Source: Nitrospira sp.
Lineage (GTDB): Bacteria > Nitrospirota > Thermodesulfovibrionia > Thermodesulfovibrionales > Dissulfurispiraceae
DNA: 64,000 bases
Direction of reading: 5' to 3'
Assembly: GCA_002634385.1 (NCBI GenBank)
Contig: NSJL01000012.1
Location: forward strand, 1 to 64,000
Positions within the stretch are counted from its first letter, which is position 1; the number at the start of each line of letters is the position of its first letter. The position numbers and the translations under genes are program-made. The notes beneath the pieces are model-generated. The model made no database searches and was not told where the DNA came from. It saw only the letters and a program-made list of their open reading frames with translations. This document shows, piece after piece, positions 7,445-15,987 of this stretch.

Positions 7445-10330
7445 TCATTTGTGCAGCGCCAGCAACTGCTCGAAGCTCTCCGGGGGGAGCGGCCTGTTGA
7501 AGAGGTAGCCCTGCGCCTCATCGCAGCGGCTGGAAGCAAGGAACGATAGCTGTTCGTCCGTTTCCACCCCTTCAGCCGCCACATCGAGGCTCAGACTGTG
7601 GGCCATGGTGATCACCGCACTGACGATGGTCCGGTAGTCGGGGTCCCTCGTAAGCTCTTCGATGAGGGTCTTATCGATCTTGATCTTCCGGAGGGGCAAT
7701 TTTTTGAGGTTCCTGAGCGAGGAGCATCCTGTGCCGAAGTCATCGAGGGAGACTCTTACCCCCGTGGCGGACAGTTTGTTCAGGGTCTCCGCCGTGTATT
7801 CGATGCTCTGCATGGCGGCGCTTTCGGCAATTTCCAGCTCGAGGAATTCGGGACTGAGGCAGGTATCATGGAGTATTTTCTCTACTGTCTCTGCGATGTC
7901 CGGCTGCCGGAACTGCCGTGCGGAAAGATTGACCGTTATCCGAAGAGGAGGATAGCCGGCGTCCTGCCATTTCCTGTTCTGAGCGCAGGCGGTGCGCAGC
8001 ACCGTCTCACCGAGCGGGGTGATGAGCCCCGTCTCTTCGGTCTGGGGCAGGAATTGAGCCGGGACAAGCAGGCCTCTCTCGGGGTGTTTCCAGCGCAGCA
8101 GCGCTTCCGCGCTGATAATGCGCCGGGTAGATATCTCGATCTGGGGCTGGTAGTAGAGCACCCATTCCCCGCGCTCCATCATATGGCGCAAGTCTTTCTC
8201 GATCAGCGTTCTTTCGGCGTCCCGGGCACTCATATCCGGGTTGTAAAACCGGTAGTTGTTCCTGCCCCGCTCCTTCGCATGGTACATGGCGGTATCGGCA
8301 TTCCTGATCAGGACCTCCGCGTTGCTGCCGTCGTCGGGGTAGAGGCTGACCCCGATGCTGGCGGTCACGGAGAGATTGCGGCCTTTGATGAAGAAAGGCT
8401 TCCGGAAGACCGAGATGATTTTCCGTACCGTCACCGCCACGCTTTCAACGCGTTCGATATCCGTGAGCAGGATGTTGAATTCGTCCCCGCCGATACGGGC
8501 GACGGTGTCGGATTCACGGAGACATGCCTTCAGCCTCCCGGCAACTTCCCGGAGCAGTTGATCGCCTGCGTTGTGGCCCAGGGTATCATTGACTTCCTTG
8601 AAGCGGTCCAGGTCCAGGAACAATACGGCGAGTATTCTGCGGGTGCGATGGGACTGGGCGAGCTCTAGAGTGAGGTGGTCCAGGAAGAGAGCCCTGTTGG
8701 GCAACCCGGTGAGAAGGTCGTGGGAGGCCTGGTGCCGCATGAATTCCTCCGCTCTCTTTGTTTCGGTGATGTCGTGCATGAAAGCGAAAATGCCGACGAT
8801 GGAGCCGTCCTCTCCCCTGTGCGGCACGTATTCCACTTGAAGGTATCTCTCTTTTTCCTCATGGGAAACAGCCCTTTCGTAGGAGACCTTCTCCCCTTTC
8901 AATGCCGCCTTTAGATGCTCTTCTATGGCATGATATCTCGCTTCTCCCAGGACCTCCCTGATGTGTCTTCCAAGGATTTCCAAAGCGGGGCGGTGATGAT
9001 ATGCGGCGTATTGCCGGTTGACGAAGCGGTATCTCTGGTCGCGGTCGACATAGGCGATCAGCGCAGGGACCGAATCCATGATGAGCTGTTTGCTCCTTTC
9101 ACTTTCCCGGAGGGCTGCTTCATCTCTCTTCCGTCCGGTGATATCGCGGAAATAGACGTCGAAGCGCCCCTCCCCCGGGTACATATGCATCTCCACCCAA
9201 AGCCCGGAGGCTGGCAAGAGTCCTTCGAAGTGGGCGGGACGCCTCTCCTCCATTGCGGCACGGCACTGCCGGTAAAGCTCCGAGCCTTCCGCCTCCGGGC
9301 ATGCTTCCTCTATCCTCTTGCCCAGGAAGCGGTGAGCCGGATGGCCGAAAAGCCGCTCCGCAGCGGCGTTCAGCTCGGCAATCCGCCCCCGGGAGTCGAT
9401 GGAAAAGTACGCATCGGTAATGCTGCTGAGCACGCTGCGCAGCCTCTCGTTGCTTGCGGCAAGCTCCGCAGTCCGCTCCCGGACCCGCGCTTCCAGCTCG
9501 TCATGCGCCTTGCGGAGCATCTCCTCCGCATTCTTGCGTTCGGTAATATCCCGCACCGCGGCCAGAATGACATCCCTGTGTCTCAGGGTGATCTTGCGAA
9601 GAAACACCTCCGCATCGAAGGTGGAGCCGTCCCGTGGCCGCCGGGCTTTCCATTCGAAAAGCCGGCTCTCCCCTGCAATGATGCGTTCCCAGAGGAGGGG
9701 GAGTACCTCAACGGGGCTCCCGGGGGCGGAATAGTCATCCTTTATGGAGAGCCCGAGGGCCTTTTCACGGGTGACCCCGTACATTTCGAGCATTTTCTTG
9801 TTCACATCGAGTATCGTTCCGTCCAGGCCGTGAATGAAGATCGCCTCGTGGACATTGTCGAGAATGGTGCGGAGGTTTTCCTTCGATTCGGCAAGTGCCC
9901 TCTGCGCCTCCTTATAGCGGGAGATATCATATGCATAAATGCGTATGGTGTCGAGTTGCGGGACGAGATAGATATGGTCTCCGAATACCAGATTCCCTAT
10001 GGCTACTTCGCGGTAATACAGCCCTCTTTTTCCCTTTCTCAGCGCCTCCAGGATCTCGCCGAAATCCCCGGGCAGGAACAAGGCCCCCTCTCCGGCATGC
10101 CCCAGCGCCTTGAGGATTTCGCTCGTCGCACTGTTGCAGTATGTGATCTTCCCGGAGGAATCCAGCTCGAGGATGGGATTGGGGTTCAACTGCGGAAAGG
10201 AGGCGAGGTGCCGTATCTGCTGCCGTATTCCCTTGCACCTCGTTTCGCATTCCGTCAGATACCTGATCCTCTGCTGCAGGGACTCAAGCTCCTCCATTAA
10301 CTTTCTTTTTGATATGTCTTTCTCTTCCAT
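7445..10330 (-). CDS. PAS-PAS-PAS-PAS-GGDEF-EAL c-di-GMP protein
   Basis: A 961-residue soluble bifunctional candidate. After a short coiled coil come PAS-like domains at about residues 45-130, 145-270, 295-400 and 410-530, the second and fourth followed by PAC-type ends (ILAAVRDITERK, FAFMHDITETKR). GGDEF lies at about 540-700 with an intact IGGDEF active site and the RESD inhibitory site five residues before it. EAL lies at about 715-955 with AEALLRW, TVNLSARQF, DDFGTG, KIDKTL and AAEGVET, so phosphodiesterase residues are also present. Both activities are therefore possible and the net direction cannot be told from sequence. There are no membrane segments; input is cytoplasmic. The neighbouring PilZ protein is a possible downstream receptor. 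Confidence 0.95.
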   Translation of the reverse strand: MEEKDISKRKLMEELESLQQRIRYLTECETRCKGIRQQIRHLASFPQLNPNPILELDSSGKITYCNSATSEILKALGHAGEGALFLPGDFGEILEALRKGKRGLYYREVAIGNLVFGDHIYLVPQLDTIRIYAYDISRYKEAQRALAESKENLRTILDNVHEAIFIHGLDGTILDVNKKMLEMYGVTREKALGLSIKDDYSAPGSPVEVLPLLWERIIAGESRLFEWKARRPRDGSTFDAEVFLRKITLRHRDVILAAVRDITERKNAEEMLRKAHDELEARVRERTAELAASNERLRSVLSSITDAYFSIDSRGRIAELNAAAERLFGHPAHRFLGKRIEEACPEAEGSELYRQCRAAMEERRPAHFEGLLPASGLWVEMHMYPGEGRFDVYFRDITGRKRDEAALRESERSKQLIMDSVPALIAYVDRDQRYRFVNRQYAAYHHRPALEILGRHIREVLGEARYHAIEEHLKAALKGEKVSYERAVSHEEKERYLQVEYVPHRGEDGSIVGIFAFMHDITETKRAEEFMRHQASHDLLTGLPNRALFLDHLTLELAQSHRTRRILAVLFLDLDRFKEVNDTLGHNAGDQLLREVAGRLKACLRESDTVARIGGDEFNILLTDIERVESVAVTVRKIISVFRKPFFIKGRNLSVTASIGVSLYPDDGSNAEVLIRNADTAMYHAKERGRNNYRFYNPDMSARDAERTLIEKDLRHMMERGEWVLYYQPQIEISTRRIISAEALLRWKHPERGLLVPAQFLPQTEETGLITPLGETVLRTACAQNRKWQDAGYPPLRITVNLSARQFRQPDIAETVEKILHDTCLSPEFLELEIAESAAMQSIEYTAETLNKLSATGVRVSLDDFGTGCSSLRNLKKLPLRKIKIDKTLIEELTRDPDYRTIVSAVITMAHSLSLDVAAEGVETDEQLSFLASSRCDEAQGYLFNRPLPPESFEQLLALHK

Positions 10331-10918
10331 AGCGCTTCTGAAATAAAGTATGGCAAGGAAACTGTACTTAAAGTATATGAAAATTAAGAGGAAGAGTATA
10401 GGAGAGGGGTATCAGGGCAAACGCATCAAAAGAGCGATGCAAGGGAGAACGACGGGAATCTTCAGGGTGCGGCCCTTCGCAATGACAAAGACAGGAGGAG
10501 AGACAGAGGAAGGCAGGGTGAGACAGCAGATACGGTAGCAGATACGGCAGTAGAGAGGCAGTAGGTGAGGCAGAAAAAACAGAAGAGAAACAGAAGAGAG
10601 GGATCACTTCCCTGTCATTGCGAGCCCCTGATCCCCGGGGCAGCAGGGATTCTTTCTAAAATGACCCTGCGCGTCATTAGGAGCGGAGCGAAGCAATCGC
10701 AAGGGGATACATACTGACCTGCCATTTAGATGCGTTGCCCTGAGAAGGGTAGGGAACGGCAGTCGCCGGCTGCCGCTGGGGGCAAAGGACAGGCTCCACG
10801 GTTCTATGGAAAAGCGAGTGGCGCAGGTAAAGGCCGCTCCTCCCTTAGAGAGGTTTCCTCATGCGGGCGATTTCCGGCGTGCTTGACGGCACGGCACGCT
10901 ATCCTCTATTTTTTTCTT
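10331..10918. other. Gene-free region with repeats before the GT9 gene
   Basis: About 590 bases between the divergent GGDEF-EAL and glycosyltransferase genes. It holds facing copies of a GTCATTGCGA repeat and purine-rich low-complexity DNA. The glycosyltransferase frame stays open back to 10730, but that extension is not protein-like for the family, so I leave it out. Confidence 0.5.
10477..10715. repeat. GTCATTGCGAG-type intergenic repeats, inverted pair
   Basis: CTTCGCAATGACA at about 10477-10489 and CTGTCATTGCGAGCCCC at about 10613-10629 face each other, and GGAGCGGAGCGAAGCAATCG follows at about 10680-10700. This is the familiar TCATTGCGAGGAGCGAAGCGAAGCAATC repeat seen in many Deltaproteobacteria and Nitrospirota genomes; the internal CCCC-GGGG segments add hairpins. 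Confidence 0.65.
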
Positions 10919-11914
10919 ATGGACGAAAATCAGCCGGTCAGAGGAAGAACTTTCATTCATCATGATGGCGCCCTCGGCGATATGCTTCTCTCTCTCCCCT
11001 GCATCGGGGCGATACGGGCCGGAGCCGGGCATGTCCATCTTGCGGGGCGATCCGACGTAGTAAAGCTGATGAAAGAGACAGGATACGCCGACGGGATTTC
11101 TTTTGCGGACAGCGTCCTGTACTCCCCGCTTTACGCTGCGTCAACAGAAGGGAAAACAGGGGAATTTCTGGCGCAGTTCGACCGCGCTTTTCTCTTCACC
11201 TCCAGGGGAGACTCACCCCTGGCTGCTTCCCTCGGAAGAGTAATTCCCTGTATGCGGACGATTCTCACTATTCCGCCTGCGGACGTAAGGAAACACGTGG
11301 CGGAATTCAGGTTTGAACAGGCATGGGGCGGAAGCGGACGGGAGCATCCGTATCCCGTACTGGAAATCCCTCCCGCATCCGTAGCGAGGGCTGAAGATTT
11401 ATTGGCGGGAGCAGGATATAAGAGGGGGAGGGATCGTCTGGTTGCAATCCATCCCGGCAGCGGAGGCCGGAAAAAATGCTGGCCGCTGGAGAGCTATTTT
11501 GCCCTGGCGGAAAGGGTACGGCAGGAGCACGGTACTTTCCTCCTTTTCCTCTCGGGGCCGGCTGAGGATACGGAAAAAAGAGAGAGAATAAGGGACTTTG
11601 TGCGCAGCCGCGACAGATCCCTTCTCATCCCCGGAGAAGAATTAGTGGTCGTCGCCGCCTTGTTGAGCAGCTGCACTCTCTATATCGGCAACGATTCCGG
11701 CGTCACCCACCTCGCTGCAGCGGTGGGGGGGGAGTGCATCGCCCTTTTCGGCCCGACGGACCCGTACCTCTGGAGGCCCGTGGGTCTCCGGGCTCAGGTT
11801 ATCGATGCGGGATACCCCTGCGACTCTCTCTCGTCCCTGCCGGTGGACGAGGTATATACCCGGGTTGCGGCTGTCTTAGGGTCTTCACAATTTCGTGCAA
11901 GTATTCTACAATGA
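10919..11914 (+). CDS. Glycosyltransferase family 9 (heptosyltransferase-like)
   Basis: 331 residues. GT9 enzymes such as WaaC/WaaF transfer ADP-activated heptose to lipopolysaccharide core in the cytoplasm. The N terminus FIHHDGALGDMLLSLPCIGA carries the G-x-GD-x-L signature. The C-terminal nucleotide-sugar-binding half shows VAIHPGSGGRKKCWP and IGNDSGVTHLAAAVG followed by ALFGPTDPYLWRP. The ATG at 10919 is chosen because it precedes the conserved N terminus directly; there is no clear ribosome site. It ends 4 bases before the PilZ gene, probably one operon. The exact sugar and acceptor are unknown. Confidence 0.85.
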   Translation: MDENQPVRGRTFIHHDGALGDMLLSLPCIGAIRAGAGHVHLAGRSDVVKLMKETGYADGISFADSVLYSPLYAASTEGKTGEFLAQFDRAFLFTSRGDSPLAASLGRVIPCMRTILTIPPADVRKHVAEFRFEQAWGGSGREHPYPVLEIPPASVARAEDLLAGAGYKRGRDRLVAIHPGSGGRKKCWPLESYFALAERVRQEHGTFLLFLSGPAEDTEKRERIRDFVRSRDRSLLIPGEELVVVAALLSSCTLYIGNDSGVTHLAAAVGGECIALFGPTDPYLWRPVGLRAQVIDAGYPCDSLSSLPVDEVYTRVAAVLGSSQFRASILQ

Positions 11915-11918
11915 GACT

Positions 11919-12329
11919 ATGAAATACGAACTGGTCCATAGGCCGAAACCTATCGCCATCGAAATCGAGAGCCGGGATTTCAGGAGGTTCGGCGAAACGG
12001 GAGACGTGGTGCTGAAGTCTCCTTCCTGCAATGCTTCGGGGCAGCTGGTCAACATAAGCATGAATGGACTCCTCGGGAGGTTTCATCATCACAGCGCCCT
12101 TCCCGGACTCTTTGGAAAGGTGGCGGTGGGGGTACGGCTCCATGGCGAGGAGAGAATCTTCAAGGTCTATGGGACGGTAGTAAGGATTCAGATTGCGGGA
12201 ACGGATCCCGATTCGGAGTACATCGAGTTTGCCGTCAAATTCTCCGGCCTTATCCCTCAGGAAAAGCATGAGCTAAAGGCACTGGTCCATACCCTGCGGG
12301 GGAGAGCCAGGAAGTGTCCCTACTTCTGA
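11919..12329 (+). CDS. PilZ-domain protein, probable c-di-GMP receptor
   Basis: 136 residues, a single PilZ-like beta-barrel. The two c-di-GMP-binding signatures are recognisable: R-x3-R in SRDFRRF and N-x-S-x2-G in NISMNGLLG. The RxxxR arm lies about 30 residues before the N-x-S-x2-G strand, longer than the usual spacing, so binding is likely but not certain. It follows the GT9 gene after 4 bases, which suggests that c-di-GMP may influence surface polysaccharide synthesis; this link is inference. The ATG at 11919 is favoured over one at 11911, which is in another frame. Confidence 0.7.
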   Translation: MKYELVHRPKPIAIEIESRDFRRFGETGDVVLKSPSCNASGQLVNISMNGLLGRFHHHSALPGLFGKVAVGVRLHGEERIFKVYGTVVRIQIAGTDPDSEYIEFAVKFSGLIPQEKHELKALVHTLRGRARKCPYF

Positions 12330-12368
12330 TACCCTGCGGGAAAAAGGGATTCCGTGCCCTCTTCCCGG

Positions 12369-12914
12369 TTACAGGAAAAGATGGAATCCGTTCAGGAAGA
12401 AGAAAATTCCTCCCAGGGCGCCGAGTATCCCAAGGAACCAGAGCGGCTTTCTTTTGGTGATCAGGGATAGGGAAAAGAGCATAATGGTGATCTGGAGGAA
12501 AATGAGGCTGTAACCGAAGTTCCCCGAACGCCTCTGCGTATGCTGCTTCAGTCTTGACAGCTCCTCGGCCCTGGCTTTGATCTCCGCCTTTTCCTTTTCA
12601 TAGCGCTGTACGTTTTCCTCGCAGTCTGCGATGACCTTTCGGTATCTCTCTTCCATCTCCTGCGTAAGCTTTTCCTGTTGCACCATGAGCTCCAGCTCAA
12701 GGTGCTGTTTTTGAAGGGCGAAGGTGTGCTGCTTGATACTCTTCGCCTGGTAGTATGCCCATTGATCCGTCTCCTGACCCTGCGCAAGGAGGGTGCGGGA
12801 GGAGAATTTCCCGATATAGAGGGTGGCGATGGCAGCAAGAATGGCCACCAGGGCTGTTGAGAGGGCCACCCGTGAGGTCCATCTTTCCTGCTTGATTTCG
12901 CGCATGTCACGCAT
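12369..12914 (-). CDS. DUF4337-family membrane protein
   Basis: 181 residues. An N-terminal helix (VALSTALVAILAAIATLYIG), the segment GQETDQWAYYQAKSIKQH, a charged coiled coil at about residues 70-130, and two C-terminal helices (SLIFLQITIMLFSLSLI and WFLGILGALGGIFFFLNGF) match the DUF4337 pattern. The function is unknown; the coiled coil probably lies between membrane anchors. The ATG at 12914 is preferred because AAGGAG sits 7 bases before it; an upstream in-frame ATG at 12932 lacks a ribosome site. It converges with the PilZ gene. Confidence 0.8.
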   Translation of the reverse strand: MRDMREIKQERWTSRVALSTALVAILAAIATLYIGKFSSRTLLAQGQETDQWAYYQAKSIKQHTFALQKQHLELELMVQQEKLTQEMEERYRKVIADCEENVQRYEKEKAEIKARAEELSRLKQHTQRRSGNFGYSLIFLQITIMLFSLSLITKRKPLWFLGILGALGGIFFFLNGFHLFL

Positions 12915-13167
12915 GATCCATCTCCTTTCCATAGCATCGTCTTACAACGGGGAATATAATACCACACTCCGCCACCCCCTTGTTGCACGGCACAAAACCG
13001 TGCCGCCACACTTCTGTGTCATGACACACTACATCTTTATGGTGCAGCAGTACGCGTTCTCTTTGTGCTTTTCCCGTACTGCAAAGCGGCATTTTCCGAA
13101 AAGGGGGATTAATTACAAATCAGTTGAGGTCTCCCTGTAGGGGTGTTCCCGCCCAAAAGGTCCTCTC

Positions 13168-13183
13168 TGGCATACAAGTTGCT
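13168..13183 (+). promoter_or_regulatory. Sigma-54 (RpoN) -24/-12 promoter
   Basis: TGGCATACAAGTTGCT fits TGGCAY-R-N4-TTGCW at every defined position with exact -24/-12 spacing. Transcription would begin near 13194, about 24 bases before the ATG of the first glycine-rich secreted protein, leaving room for AAGGAGG. An enhancer-binding activator would be needed; its gene is not in the window. Confidence 0.7.
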
Positions 13184-13217
13184 TCGGGAATGCGAAAAGC
13201 CATAAGGAGGATTCATC

Positions 13218-13874
13218 ATGAGGGGATTAAAACGCCTGGTTGTGTGCATGAGCGCGTTGGTAGTGGCAACAGCGGCGCAAACGGCCCTTGCCGCTGACGG
13301 CGGACAGTATGGGGGTGCTGTAACCGGCGCTCCCGGCGGCAGTCAACTGGGAGGCAGTGCACCGGGAGGGACGACAGGAGGAGCGGCAGGTACAGGGATA
13401 ATTGTCCCGGGCAGGGAGGTTACTCCTCGCGGGACTACGGACCTCCCCTCCGATGAAACCTCCCGGGGTAGAGAGCAGATGGAAGGCGCTCCCGCCCCGT
13501 CCGGAGCAAGGGAGGGCGACGGAATTCACCAGTGGGATGAGCCGGGTGTGGTAAAGGACAGGCCTATGGAAGGAACTCAAAGAGGCACTATGCAGCAAGG
13601 TGATGCCATGCGGGGCGGGACCATGGGAGGTGCCATGGAGAGCCCCGCAGCGGGAGGGATACGAAACGAGTACCGGCGCGGATATAGCGACGGATACAGC
13701 GAGGGATATACGGATGGATTCAACAAAAGCGCCCGGGAGCACGGCTCCATGATGGGGGGGGCGGCTAGGGGCGGCATGATGCCTGACGCCACCACGCAGG
13801 ATGGAGCTTTGAGGAACGGTTACAGGGACGGCTACAGCGACGGTTTCAGGGACGGTTTCAGGGACGGCTTGTAA
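13218..13874 (+). CDS. Secreted glycine-rich protein 1, with GYxDG repeats
   Basis: 218 residues with a Sec signal peptide (KRLVVCMSALVVATAAQTALA, cleavage probably after ALA). The mature part starts ADGGQYGG, is rich in Gly, Thr and Pro, and carries two runs of a four-residue repeat, RGYSDGYSEGYTDGF near residue 155 and NGYRDGYSDGFRDGFRDGL at the C terminus. Both resemble the general G-Y-x-x-G repeat type; no enzyme domain is visible. AAGGAGG lies 9 bases before the ATG and a sigma-54-type promoter 35 bases upstream. The mature N terminus closely matches that of the next gene product (ADSGQYGG), so the two are paralogous. Function unknown; an envelope or matrix role is inference. Confidence 0.75.
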   Translation: MRGLKRLVVCMSALVVATAAQTALAADGGQYGGAVTGAPGGSQLGGSAPGGTTGGAAGTGIIVPGREVTPRGTTDLPSDETSRGREQMEGAPAPSGAREGDGIHQWDEPGVVKDRPMEGTQRGTMQQGDAMRGGTMGGAMESPAAGGIRNEYRRGYSDGYSEGYTDGFNKSAREHGSMMGGAARGGMMPDATTQDGALRNGYRDGYSDGFRDGFRDGL

Positions 13875-14055
13875 AAATCTTCAGGGACGGCTTTAAAAGG
13901 AAGGATCCCCCCGGCCTCCTGTCCGGAGGGGGCAGGTTGCTCCACGCGATCATCACAGACACTACCATGGCAGGCTCAGGACAGTCGTATTCAGACAGAC
14001 GTCGACCGGCTACTTTTTTGAAAAACCTGAATCGAAAAGCACGAGGAGGACAAGA

Positions 14056-14796
14056 ATGAAGACAGTAAAGCGCCTTTTTGCCGCATGCATGGTTGTATCA
14101 ATGGTTTCTTTCGTGCCGGCAGTATCCTTCGCCGCTGACAGCGGACAGTACGGGGGATCCTCGGCCGGAAGCGCCGGCAGTAGCACCGACAGCGGAACGA
14201 TTCGGGGCGGCGACAGCATGAATGGTGCTTCCAACCGCACAATGGACAACGGGACGATCCGGGGCGAAAGCGGCAGGATGAATGGTGCTGCAAACAGCAT
14301 GAATGGCGCCGCAAACAGCCCTGCCGGCACCGGGACTCCCCGGGGCAGTAGCGAACACGAAACCGGTGACCCCGGCGGCCCCGGCGGCAGGCAACCGGGA
14401 GGCAGCACACCGGGTGGTGCGACCGGAGGAGCAGGAGGGACGGGGCTGCCCGCTCCTGGTGCCGACGGTACGACCGACAGCGGAACGATTCGGGGCGGCG
14501 ACAGCATGAATGGTGCTTCCAACCGCACAATGGACAACGGGACGATCCGGGGCGAAACCGACAGGATGAACGGTGCTGCAAACAGCATGAATGGCGCCGC
14601 AAACAGCCCTGCCGACACCGGGACTCCCCGGGGCGATGTGCAGCAGGGAGGTCCTGACGTGGGAAGCGGGAACACGGGGGGAATCGAAAGGGCTCCTGAT
14701 GGTGATGTCTCAGGCACTGATGTCGGCGGTGGCGGTGGGGCCGGCGGAGCCGGCGGAGCAGGTGGAGCAGGCGGCGGTGGCGGCGGAAGACTATAA
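14056..14796 (+). CDS. Secreted glycine-rich protein 2, with internal duplication
   Basis: 246 residues with signal peptide (RLFAACMVVSMVSFVPAVSFA) and mature start ADSGQYGGSS, as in the preceding gene. The body is two near-identical 54-residue units, each beginning TDSGTIRGGDSMNGASNRTM and containing two copies of RMNGAANSMNG-type sequence, separated by a Gly/Pro linker. It ends in a Gly-Ala run (GGAGGAGGAGG). Composition and length suggest an extended surface or matrix protein; no fold is recognised. GAGGAGG precedes the ATG. The duplication is exact enough to be recent or kept by recombination. Confidence 0.7.
   Translation: MKTVKRLFAACMVVSMVSFVPAVSFAADSGQYGGSSAGSAGSSTDSGTIRGGDSMNGASNRTMDNGTIRGESGRMNGAANSMNGAANSPAGTGTPRGSSEHETGDPGGPGGRQPGGSTPGGATGGAGGTGLPAPGADGTTDSGTIRGGDSMNGASNRTMDNGTIRGETDRMNGAANSMNGAANSPADTGTPRGDVQQGGPDVGSGNTGGIERAPDGDVSGTDVGGGGGAGGAGGAGGAGGGGGGRL
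14185..14346 (+). repeat. 162-bp direct repeat, copy 1
   Basis: Copy 1 of an in-frame internal repeat in glycine-rich protein 2. It begins ACCGACAGCGGAACG and ends CCCCGGGGC. By eye it differs from copy 2 at four bases; the offset is 288 bases (96 codons). Confidence 0.9.
14473..14634 (+). repeat. 162-bp direct repeat, copy 2
   Basis: Copy 2 of the same in-frame repeat. Four substitutions relative to copy 1, three of them changing an amino acid (Ser to Thr, Gly to Asp twice). Confidence 0.9.
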
Positions 14797-14847
14797 AGCG
14801 TCGGTGAACGATCAAGGAGCGAAGAAAAGCTAAAAAAAGGAGGAATT

Positions 14848-15243
14848 ATGAAGATAGGATTACGCTTGTTCTGTATCGCAGGGGTTTCTTCCCTGGCGCT
14901 GACGGTGTCACCTCTTATGGCAGACTCTTCTCAAGCCTCGGGTTTGTTGGCCCCCGATTCGCTGACCTCGGATTCGCTGGTCAAGGCGGATGCTGCTCTC
15001 TATCTCGCCATGGGAAGCAAGTCCAGGGAAGAGGGGGCAACCCGCGGTGGCGGAGATAAACAGGGTGACACCTCTGCCGGCAGCGGTAACTCCACTCGCG
15101 GCGGAGGCGATACGCAGAGCGGCGGGACATCCGAAGGTACGGGCGGAGGAGGCACGGGCGGAGGTACGAGTCGCGGCAGCGGCGATACGCAGAACGGTTC
15201 CTCCTCGGGCAGCGGTTCTTCAAGGAGCGGCTCGGGGTATTAA
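14848..15243 (+). CDS. Secreted glycine/serine-rich protein 3
   Basis: 131 residues. Signal peptide RLFCIAGVSSLALTVSPLMA followed by DSSQASG; the mature part has a short DS/L-rich segment (PDSLTSDSLVKADAALYLAM), then repeats of RGGGDTQSG / RGSGDTQNG type in a Gly-Ser-Thr run to the end. No known domain. AAAGGAGG lies 6 bases before the ATG, 51 bases after the preceding gene, and a strong terminator follows 25 bases after the stop. It is therefore probably the last gene of a three-gene sigma-54-type transcription unit. Confidence 0.7.
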   Translation: MKIGLRLFCIAGVSSLALTVSPLMADSSQASGLLAPDSLTSDSLVKADAALYLAMGSKSREEGATRGGGDKQGDTSAGSGNSTRGGGDTQSGGTSEGTGGGGTGGGTSRGSGDTQNGSSSGSGSSRSGSGY

Positions 15244-15268
15244 CGGTGTAATGCCTCCTGTTTGGAGC

Positions 15269-15311
15269 AGGGGCTCTCTCCCGGCGAAAGGGAGAGAGCC
15301 CCTGTCTTTTG
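15269..15311 (+). terminator. Strong intrinsic terminator of the glycine-rich gene cluster
   Basis: A perfect 14-bp stem AGGGGCTCTCTCCC (15269-15282) with GGGAGAGAGCCCCT (15290-15303), loop GGCGAAA, then GTCTTTT. Confidence 0.9.
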
Positions 15312-15987
15312 AGGGAGGGTGCTTCTCACTTTTTTGGTACAGGAGAATTTGTGGAGGGCACTCCCGTCTCAGTTTCAGCTACGGCCTGTCACCTCGGCCG
15401 GAAGAGCTGCGCTCCTGCCCGCTTCAAGGCATGACTTTGCCGCCAAATGAGGAAATTCGGGCACTTGACAGTCCTTTGAAAACGGTATATGGTTTAAATA
15501 AAGAAGGACGTTACGGTAAGTGTTCAGGCAAACATAGTGGATATGCACACTCTCATCCCGGAAGTTCCGGTTTTCCGGGAACCCCGTTCTCGACGGGCTC
15601 CTGTCCGTCTCCGAGGTTTTTGCCGGCACGGGCATCCTGTCCGAAGCACGGCAAAAGAAGGCAGCTTTACTACTATGTTTGCCTGCCTTTTCTCCAGCGA
15701 TGCGGAAAGACGCGCCGCAGGAGGATTGATGAGGAATATACGGATCTGATATACATTGCCGGCACTCTCGTTACGGTACTCCCCCGTTGTATCCGCTTCC
15801 TCCCCTTTGTATCTCTTCCGGTGATGACATACCGATACTGACGCGGAAGCCGACACCCACTACACCTCCTCCGAAAACAGAGAACGGTGCCTGTTTCATC
15901 TTTCGTGTTTCCCCGCGAACCGTACCACCCGGTGAACGGGAGGTCCGGCGGGATTCCGCCTTCGGCGGAGAGATGGTGAGATGAGGA
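15312..15987. other. Gene-free region
   Basis: About 680 bases between the glycine-rich cluster and the YHS/DUF1469 operon. Open frames on both strands here lack ribosome sites and family-like sequence, and I see no tRNA or clear regulatory RNA. A small CCGCCTTCGGCGG hairpin lies near 15955-15968. Confidence 0.5.

Noticed and set aside
13218-15243. Glycine-rich coding repeats as a CRISPR array or non-coding satellite
   Set aside because: Repeats are in frame, follow signal peptides and ribosome sites, and have no spacer pattern. No CRISPR array or cas gene was seen in the window.
15375-15856. Overlapping minus-strand frames between the glycine-rich cluster and the YHS operon
   Set aside because: No ribosome sites, arginine-rich shadow-like composition and mutual overlap; no family match.
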